Assembly (NCBI GenBank): GCA_018673255.1
Contig: JABHDC010000065.1
Coordinates: 124,001-188,000 of the forward strand
DNA: 64,000 nucleotides
Direction: 5' to 3'
Origin: Gemmatimonadota bacterium
GTDB taxonomy: Bacteria > Latescibacterota > UBA2968 > UBA8231
Part shown: positions 59,557-64,000 of the stretch, in pieces
Position numbering within the stretch: the stretch's first letter is position 1
Layout: each line of letters opens with the position of its first letter
Notes under the pieces: model-generated
What the model saw: only the letters and a program-made list of their open reading frames with translations
Database searches by the model: none
What the model was told of the DNA's origin: nothing
Program-made: the position numbers and the translations under genes

Positions 59557-61002
59557 ATGCCGCTTCGACTCGGTACCAACGTCACATCGCTCAACGCCAG
59601 TCGACATCTGAACAGAAACACAGGCGACTTCACAAAACGTGTGGAACGCCTATCCTCCGGTCTGCGGATCAACCGAGGCGCCGATGATGCAGCCGGTCTG
59701 TCGGTGTCGGAGGGAATGCGTGCCGAGCTGCTCGGTATGCGACAGGGCGTCCGGAATGCTGAACAGGGCGTAAGTCTGATCCAGCTGGCCGAGGGGTCGC
59801 TCAACGAGGTGAGCACCATGCTCACTCGTATGCGCGAACTGGCTGTGACATCGGCCAACTCGACGATCAATGACGCGAACCGTCAGAGCCTGACGTCAGA
59901 GTTCAACCAGCTGTCCGCTGAAATCGATCGTATCGCGAACTCGACGACCTATAACAAACAGGTCCTGCTCACCGGATTCGGCAATGCCGTGTCGCAGGTG
60001 GGCACTGTTTCTACAGCGCTTGCCGGCTTTTCCGGTGTGAGCGAGGTCGGCATCTCAGGCGCGGTGCCCGGAACCTACGTTTTCAGCGATACGAGCAACC
60101 AGGACAACCAGATCACCCTGTTGGTCTCGCTGCCGGACGGCACGAACCTCGAGCAGTCCATCGACGTGGGTTCGGCTCTGGATCGTGACAACAGCAAGAA
60201 CATGGTGGCGACGGGAACGACCTTTGTTGCGAATTTCGACCGACTGGGAATGCAGGTCATCCTCAACGGGCCGAACGTACAGTCCGGGACGACGTCCAAG
60301 TCAACGGCCGCCTCTGGGCAGGATGGCGTAATCACCATCGCCAAGGCAGATGGAAGTACGGACTCGGTTACGGTGACCGGTGGCCAGGGGTTGGCTGCCA
60401 TTGCGACGGAACTGAATACCAAGCTATCCACACTCGACTCGACTGCTTTCGCCCGGATTGACACGATTACGGGCGAATTACACGTAGATACGGGAAGCCT
60501 CACGGTAGAGGGGTTGAGCACAACCCTGGGTGCCGTGGGTGGCAATGCCTATGAGGATGGACGTCTCGAAGGCAAGACGCTCGTGATCGAGGCAGGAGAG
60601 GGCGGTACACTGCAGGTTGGCGCCAATGACAATGCCGACAACCGCATTTCCTTGAACATCGGTGACATGCGGGCCAGCGGAAGTGTCCTGAATCTGACGG
60701 GTCTCTCCGTGGCGAACGTCCTCAGTTCGCGAGGAACGATTTCGCGCATCGATACGGCGATTCTGAATGTGGCTCGGCAACGTGGCGACCTGGGCGCGAT
60801 CCAGAACCGACTCCAATACACCTCTGCCAATCTCGGGAACGCGATCGAGAACCTGCAGGCCGCCGAATCGGCCATCCGCGATGCGGATGTGGCGGAGGAA
60901 ATCTCTGCCTTCACCAAGAGCCAGATCCTGACACAGGCAGCCACGGCGATGGTGGCACAGGCCAATGCCTTGCCGCAGAATGCCTTAACCCTTCTGCAGT
61001 AA
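59557..61002 (+). CDS. fliC: Flagellin 1
   Basis: 481 residues, the filament subunit, exported by the flagellar type III apparatus. The conserved D0/D1 N-terminal coiled coil is PLRLGTNVTSLNASRHLNRN, then RVERLSSGLRINRGADDAAGLSVSEGMR and ANSTINDANRQSLTSEFNQLSAEIDRIANSTTYN. The C-terminal coiled coil is AIENLQAAESAIRDADVAEEISAFTKSQILTQAATAMVAQANALPQNALTLLQ. A variable middle of about 230 residues, rich in Ser/Thr, is the largest of the three copies that can be measured. It has its own sigma-54 promoter and CsrA-type leader, and a terminator follows. The TTG loop FG/VS segments differ from flagellins 2 and 3. Confidence 0.97.
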   Translation: MPLRLGTNVTSLNASRHLNRNTGDFTKRVERLSSGLRINRGADDAAGLSVSEGMRAELLGMRQGVRNAEQGVSLIQLAEGSLNEVSTMLTRMRELAVTSANSTINDANRQSLTSEFNQLSAEIDRIANSTTYNKQVLLTGFGNAVSQVGTVSTALAGFSGVSEVGISGAVPGTYVFSDTSNQDNQITLLVSLPDGTNLEQSIDVGSALDRDNSKNMVATGTTFVANFDRLGMQVILNGPNVQSGTTSKSTAASGQDGVITIAKADGSTDSVTVTGGQGLAAIATELNTKLSTLDSTAFARIDTITGELHVDTGSLTVEGLSTTLGAVGGNAYEDGRLEGKTLVIEAGEGGTLQVGANDNADNRISLNIGDMRASGSVLNLTGLSVANVLSSRGTISRIDTAILNVARQRGDLGAIQNRLQYTSANLGNAIENLQAAESAIRDADVAEEISAFTKSQILTQAATAMVAQANALPQNALTLLQ

Positions 61003-61102
61003 CAAGCTGTGGTCTCGTCCCCAGTCGGGGATCCGGATTCTCGGCGACGGCCAGTCGCTTTGGAATTCACCGAGCCACCGCCATAGAACAGAAGCGACCC
61101 CA

Positions 61103-61140
61103 GCGGCCTTCCGGCGATCCGGAGGGCCGCTTCGCATTCT
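61103..61140 (+). terminator. Rho-independent terminator after flagellin 1
   Basis: GCGGCCTTCCGG (61103-61114) pairs with CCGGAGGGCCGC (61119-61130) over 12 bp (one G-U) around CGAT, followed by TTCGCATTCT, a broken U-tract. The structure lies 100 bp after the flagellin 1 stop and before the sigma-28-like element of flagellin 2. Confidence 0.7.
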
Positions 61141-61155
61141 GGTTTGAGAAAAAGG

Positions 61156-61182
61156 TGAAGGTGAATGCCACCGCGTCGATAA
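61156..61182 (+). promoter_or_regulatory. Possible sigma-28 promoter for flagellin 2
   Basis: TGAA (61156-61159), a 15-bp spacer and GTCGATAA (61175-61182) resemble TAAA-N15-GCCGATAA with one mismatch in each element. Transcription from here would give a leader of about 175 nt. The spacer 61003-61363 has no gene and no sigma-54 motif. The leader contains three GGAGG/CGGAGG blocks (61268-61355), the last being the ribosome-binding site. Confidence 0.5.
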
Positions 61183-61363
61183 TATGGGTGTAATACCAAG
61201 TGTTATTAAGTGCCATAACAAAATGGAAGACAGTACACAGCAGCGCTGGCCCGCGTAATCGCCCTCACGGAGGAGTGCAGGTGATCTCGCGAGTTGGTGA
61301 CGACAGGAGGACGAAGACCCGCCCTTGCGGCGACGTCTTTACCATGACACGGAGGTCCATGGT

Positions 61364-62542
61364 ATGCCAAACGCAATGAATGTGAATAACAATATCGGCG
61401 CGATAAATGTGCGCCGTCATCTGAACACCAACAGTCTAGACCAGGGGATACGCCTCGAGCGTCTGTCCTCTGGGCTGCGAATTAACAGTGCCGAAGACGA
61501 CGCGGCTGGTCTGAGTGTCTCAGAAGGATTCCGGGCGCAGATTACAGGCCTGACCATGGGCGTCCGCAATGCCGAGCAGGGCTCGAACCTGCTGCAGGTG
61601 GCGGAAGGATCGCTCAACGAGGTCAGCAGCATGCTCATCCGCATGCGCGAACTGGCCGTTCAGTCGTCCAACAGTACGATCAATGACAGGAATCGCGAAG
61701 CGATCGAGGCTGAGGTGACCCAGCTCAAGAATGAGATCGATCGCATCGCGCAGTCCACCGTGTACAACGATCAGACGATCCTGACCGGATTTGGTGCCCG
61801 AGCGGATGAGACGGTGTCGACGGCGCTCACCGACGAGGTAGATACGGGTGTCGCTCGGGTGGCGACGTCCGGAACGCCTACTGGCACATACACTTTCATC
61901 GATGCTGGCGGTGACGGCGAGATCACCCTGGGGAACGGGACGGTGACCCAGACGATCCGGATGTCGACGCAATTGGATACGACGCTCAATGTAGCCACCG
62001 GGTCCACCGTGGTGGCCAACTTCGACCGCCTTGGGGTGCAGGTGACGCTCGCCGGCCAGGATGCGTCATCCAATACCACGGGCAGCTATGTCGATGGCGA
62101 CCTCAATGGCAAGACCGTTGTCGTCGTCGGTGGCACAGGAGGTTCGTTCCAGGTCGGTGCTGACGATGTCACAGCGGACCGCATCGAGGTGGGGATTCAG
62201 GATATGCGAGCATCGGCCGCCTTCCTGAATCTCAATACGGTCTCCCTGTCGACCCTGTTTTCCTCGCGCTCGGCAATTTCACAACTCGACGGCGCGATCA
62301 ACAAAGTTGCCCAGGTTCGTGGGGATCTCGGTGCAGCCATGAATCGCCTCCAGCACACGATCAGTTTCACTGAGAACTCTATTGAGAACAACACCAATTC
62401 CGAGTCCACGATCCGTGACGCAGATATCGCCACCGAGGTCACGGCGCTCTCCAAGATCCAGGTCATGACGCAAGCCGCAACATCAATGCTGGCGCAGGCC
62501 AACCTTACCCCGCAGGGAGCCCTGCAGTTGATCGGGAACTAA
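61364..62542 (+). CDS. fliC: Flagellin 2
   Basis: 392 residues, starting at the ATG with GGAGG 8-12 bp upstream; an open frame extends 39 bp further but is not flagellin-like. N-terminal MPNAMNVNNNIGAINVRRHLNTN, RLERLSSGLRINSAEDDAAGLSVSEGFR, SSNSTINDRNREAIEAEVTQLKNEIDRIAQ; C-terminal STIRDADIATEVTALSKIQVMTQAATSMLAQANLTPQGALQLIGN. The variable middle (about 160-310) is about 90 residues shorter than in flagellin 1 and shares a GTYTF-xxx-GxxxITLGNGTVxQTI block with flagellin 3. Flanked by its own promoter-like element and terminator. Confidence 0.97.
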   Translation: MPNAMNVNNNIGAINVRRHLNTNSLDQGIRLERLSSGLRINSAEDDAAGLSVSEGFRAQITGLTMGVRNAEQGSNLLQVAEGSLNEVSSMLIRMRELAVQSSNSTINDRNREAIEAEVTQLKNEIDRIAQSTVYNDQTILTGFGARADETVSTALTDEVDTGVARVATSGTPTGTYTFIDAGGDGEITLGNGTVTQTIRMSTQLDTTLNVATGSTVVANFDRLGVQVTLAGQDASSNTTGSYVDGDLNGKTVVVVGGTGGSFQVGADDVTADRIEVGIQDMRASAAFLNLNTVSLSTLFSSRSAISQLDGAINKVAQVRGDLGAAMNRLQHTISFTENSIENNTNSESTIRDADIATEVTALSKIQVMTQAATSMLAQANLTPQGALQLIGN

Positions 62543-62612
62543 CCCGATAGAGGGCAATTCGTTCCACCCGACGGGAATACAACGCCCAATATTCAGGGCA
62601 GATCAAGCCACC

Positions 62613-62660
62613 GAATCGGGGCTCCTCAAAAAAGATGGGGAGCCCCGATTCAAGTTTTGG
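62613..62660 (+). terminator. Rho-independent terminator after flagellin 2
   Basis: GAATCGGGGCTCC (62613-62625) pairs perfectly with GGAGCCCCGATTC (62639-62651) around an A-rich 13-nt loop, followed by AAGTTTTGG. The 13-bp GC-rich stem makes this the strongest hairpin in the flagellin region. Confidence 0.82.
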
Positions 62661-62798
62661 CAGGGTGCTGTCGATAAAGAGGACAGATCCTGTAAACAAG
62701 CAAAACCGCCGTGAACGGATAAGGCCCCCGGCCATATACGCTCACAGTTGCCGCCGGACAAGGGGAGGGGATCCCCACTGGCGGCGAGATTTTCCGGT

Positions 62799-62826
62799 TA
62801 AAGCTTGTAGATCGGGATGCCGATAG
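62799..62826 (+). promoter_or_regulatory. Sigma-28-like promoter for flagellin 3
   Basis: TAAA (62799-62802) and GCCGATAG (62819-62826), separated by 16 bp, match the FliA consensus TAAA-N15-GCCGATAA at all but the last base, with one extra spacer base. The predicted leader is about 210 nt. Upstream in the same 502-bp gap are the flagellin 2 terminator and a 10-bp palindrome GGGGATCCCC (62767-62776). Confidence 0.7.
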
Positions 62827-62849
62827 ACAAATGTATATCAGTTTCATCC

Positions 62850-62882
62850 GGATCCCCGTCCCGGGATCCCAATTTAGGAGGG
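62850..62882 (+). promoter_or_regulatory. Hairpin and unused ribosome-binding-like site in the flagellin 3 leader
   Basis: GGATCCC (62850-62856) pairs with GGGATCC (62863-62869) around CGTCCC. Just after it comes TTAGGAGGGC (AGGAGGG at 62876-62882) with no start codon in reach. The true ribosome-binding site AAGGAGG is 150 bp later (63028-63034). An upstream GGA-rich site plus one at the ribosome-binding site again fits two-site CsrA control, but no clear GGA-in-loop hairpin forms here. Confidence 0.4.
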
Positions 62883-63044
62883 CATCACGAGTTTCTGTAC
62901 CGTTGTAATGGTAAGATGTAGGTAAGAAGTCTATGAATCGATCGGAATAGGTATGAAGCAGCCGCGTTGGGGAACGAGGCAGCTTAATTCGACAACGGCA
63001 CGGATGCCGTTTGACGATGAGATCAACAAGGAGGTTCGACGAAC

Positions 63045-64000
63045 ATGCCGCTCCGTGTAAATAACAACATTGCCGCCATCAATTCACGGCGACACTTGAA
63101 TGCGAACAACAAGACCCTGACGACGCGCCTCGAGCGTCTGTCTTCAGGGCTGCGCGTAAACCGTGCCGCGGACGACGCCGCAGGGCTGAGCATTCGCGAA
63201 GGTATGCGAGCAGAGATTGCCGGGTTGAAGATGAACGTCCTCAATGCCGAGCAGGGCTCGAACCTGCTGCAGGTGGCAGAAGGATCTCTTAACGAGGTCA
63301 ATGCCCTCCTGATTCGTATGCAGGAACTAGCCACGCAGTCTTCGAACTCGACCGTCACCGACGTGAACCGTGAAGCCATTCAGGGCGAGTTCACTCAGTT
63401 GAGTTCTGAGATCGATCGTATTGCTCAGGCCACGACGTATAACAACCAGAATCTGCTGACAGGTTTTGGTAACACGGTGACGTCCTCGTCCACCGTGGTG
63501 ACCGGCAGCGCTACCAGTGGTGTCACGCGAGTGAACATCTCTGGTGCTCAGGCGGGCACGTATACGTTCACTGACGCCGCTGGTGATTCAACCATCACCC
63601 TCGGCAATGGCACGGTCTCGCAGACCATCTCGGTCGGTACGATTCTGGATGGTACGCAGGTTGCTACTGGAACACAGGTAGTGGCGAACTTTGACCGTAT
63701 TGGCGTCCAGGTCACCCTCGCGGGTGCAGGTGTCGCCAATGCTGCCGGGCAGTATACCGACGGCGACCTCAGTGCGCAGAATATCATTGTTGAATCGGGA
63801 ACAGGTGGTTCGTTCCAGGTCGGTCCGAAGGATCGGTCTTTCAACCGGATCGAACTCACCATCGGTGACATGGGTGCAACCGGCGAGAATTTGAATCTGA
63901 CCGGCGCGTCCGTGGCAACGATCTCGACTTCCCGTACAACGATTACACAGATCGACCAGGCAATCCTTGCTGTGTCACAACAGCGCGGTGACCTGGGTGC
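63045..64000 (+). CDS. fliC: Flagellin 3, cut by the window end
   Basis: 318 complete codons are visible and the frame is still open at base 64000; about 70-80 C-terminal residues, including the D0 helix, are missing. N-terminal PLRVNNNIAAINSRRHLNAN, RLERLSSGLRVNRAADDAAGLSIREGMR, EGSLNEVNALLIRMQELATQSSNS and VNREAIQGEFTQLSSEIDRIAQ. The middle has SGAQAGTYTFTDAAGDSTITLGNGTVSQTIS, close to flagellin 2 rather than 1. The strong ribosome-binding site AAGGAGG lies 10 bp upstream of the ATG. Sigma-28-like promoter upstream. More flagellin genes could follow beyond the window. Confidence 0.96.
   Translation, partial: MPLRVNNNIAAINSRRHLNANNKTLTTRLERLSSGLRVNRAADDAAGLSIREGMRAEIAGLKMNVLNAEQGSNLLQVAEGSLNEVNALLIRMQELATQSSNSTVTDVNREAIQGEFTQLSSEIDRIAQATTYNNQNLLTGFGNTVTSSSTVVTGSATSGVTRVNISGAQAGTYTFTDAAGDSTITLGNGTVSQTISVGTILDGTQVATGTQVVANFDRIGVQVTLAGAGVANAAGQYTDGDLSAQNIIVESGTGGSFQVGPKDRSFNRIELTIGDMGATGENLNLTGASVATISTSRTTITQIDQAILAVSQQRGDLG

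Noticed and set aside
61325..61363. 13-residue upstream extension of flagellin 2
   Set aside because: Flagellins begin directly with the conserved helix; the ribosome-binding site GGAGG fits the ATG at 61364.

Overview
The window is about 60% GC, packed with genes, and carries a flagellar locus with P-ring and L-ring genes, lipoproteins, an MCE/Mla-type lipid transport operon and an outer-membrane barrel, so the organism is a flagellated diderm (Gram-negative-type) bacterium. The mixture of DUF3604, PIG-L, amidohydrolase, RIFT-barrel (PL26-like) and SUMF1/PKD proteins with a FliW/CsrA pair and sigma-54 flagellar promoters resembles uncultured FCB-group lineages such as Latescibacterota. That placement is inference from gene content only. 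No tRNA, rRNA, CRISPR array, insertion sequence or phage gene is visible.

Layout. 1-12 kb: a hybrid histidine kinase coupled to a LamG-endonuclease/phosphatase protein; a minus-strand four-gene run (PL26-like protein, two membrane/coiled-coil unknowns, nadC) joined by stop/start overlaps; a DUF3604 protein coupled to a glycogen-synthase-like glycosyltransferase. 12-18.5 kb: response regulator plus PKD-SUMF1 lipoprotein (minus), then an unknown 723-residue protein, a DUF4384-like lipoprotein and a cysteine desulfurase (plus). 18.6-26.7 kb (minus): diacylglycerol-kinase-like protein, then MCE protein, auxiliary lipoprotein, outer-membrane barrel, STAS-permease fusion, ATPase, folA and aspC, which reads as a lipid-transport operon with two metabolic genes at its end. 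27-34.7 kb (plus): a 1409-residue reductase-ligase-ACP-acyltransferase resembling the ether-lipid enzyme ElbD, then lgt, an Old-Yellow-type oxidoreductase and a PIG-L deacetylase. 34.7-41.5 kb: mixed metabolic and surface genes (amidohydrolase, DUF2231, rpiA, GNAT, GT4, sulfotransferase, MotE-like, SUMF1).

42-64 kb is a late flagellar locus: flgF-flgG-flgA-flgH-flgI-flgJ-flgN-flgK-flgL-fliW-csrA, two very large glycosyltransferase/TPR proteins, and three flagellin genes, the last cut by the window end. A textbook sigma-54 promoter precedes flgF and another precedes flagellin 1, while flagellins 2 and 3 have sigma-28-like elements. The flagellin 1 leader carries two copies of a CACCAAGGA element, one in a hairpin loop and one overlapping the ribosome-binding site, which is what CsrA control of flagellin translation with FliW as antagonist would need. 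The two giant glycosyltransferases lie exactly between csrA and the flagellins, so flagellin O-glycosylation is the most likely role. This flagellin control and glycosylation module is the most interesting part of the window. The ElbD-like lipid enzyme and the barrel-containing MCE operon come next.
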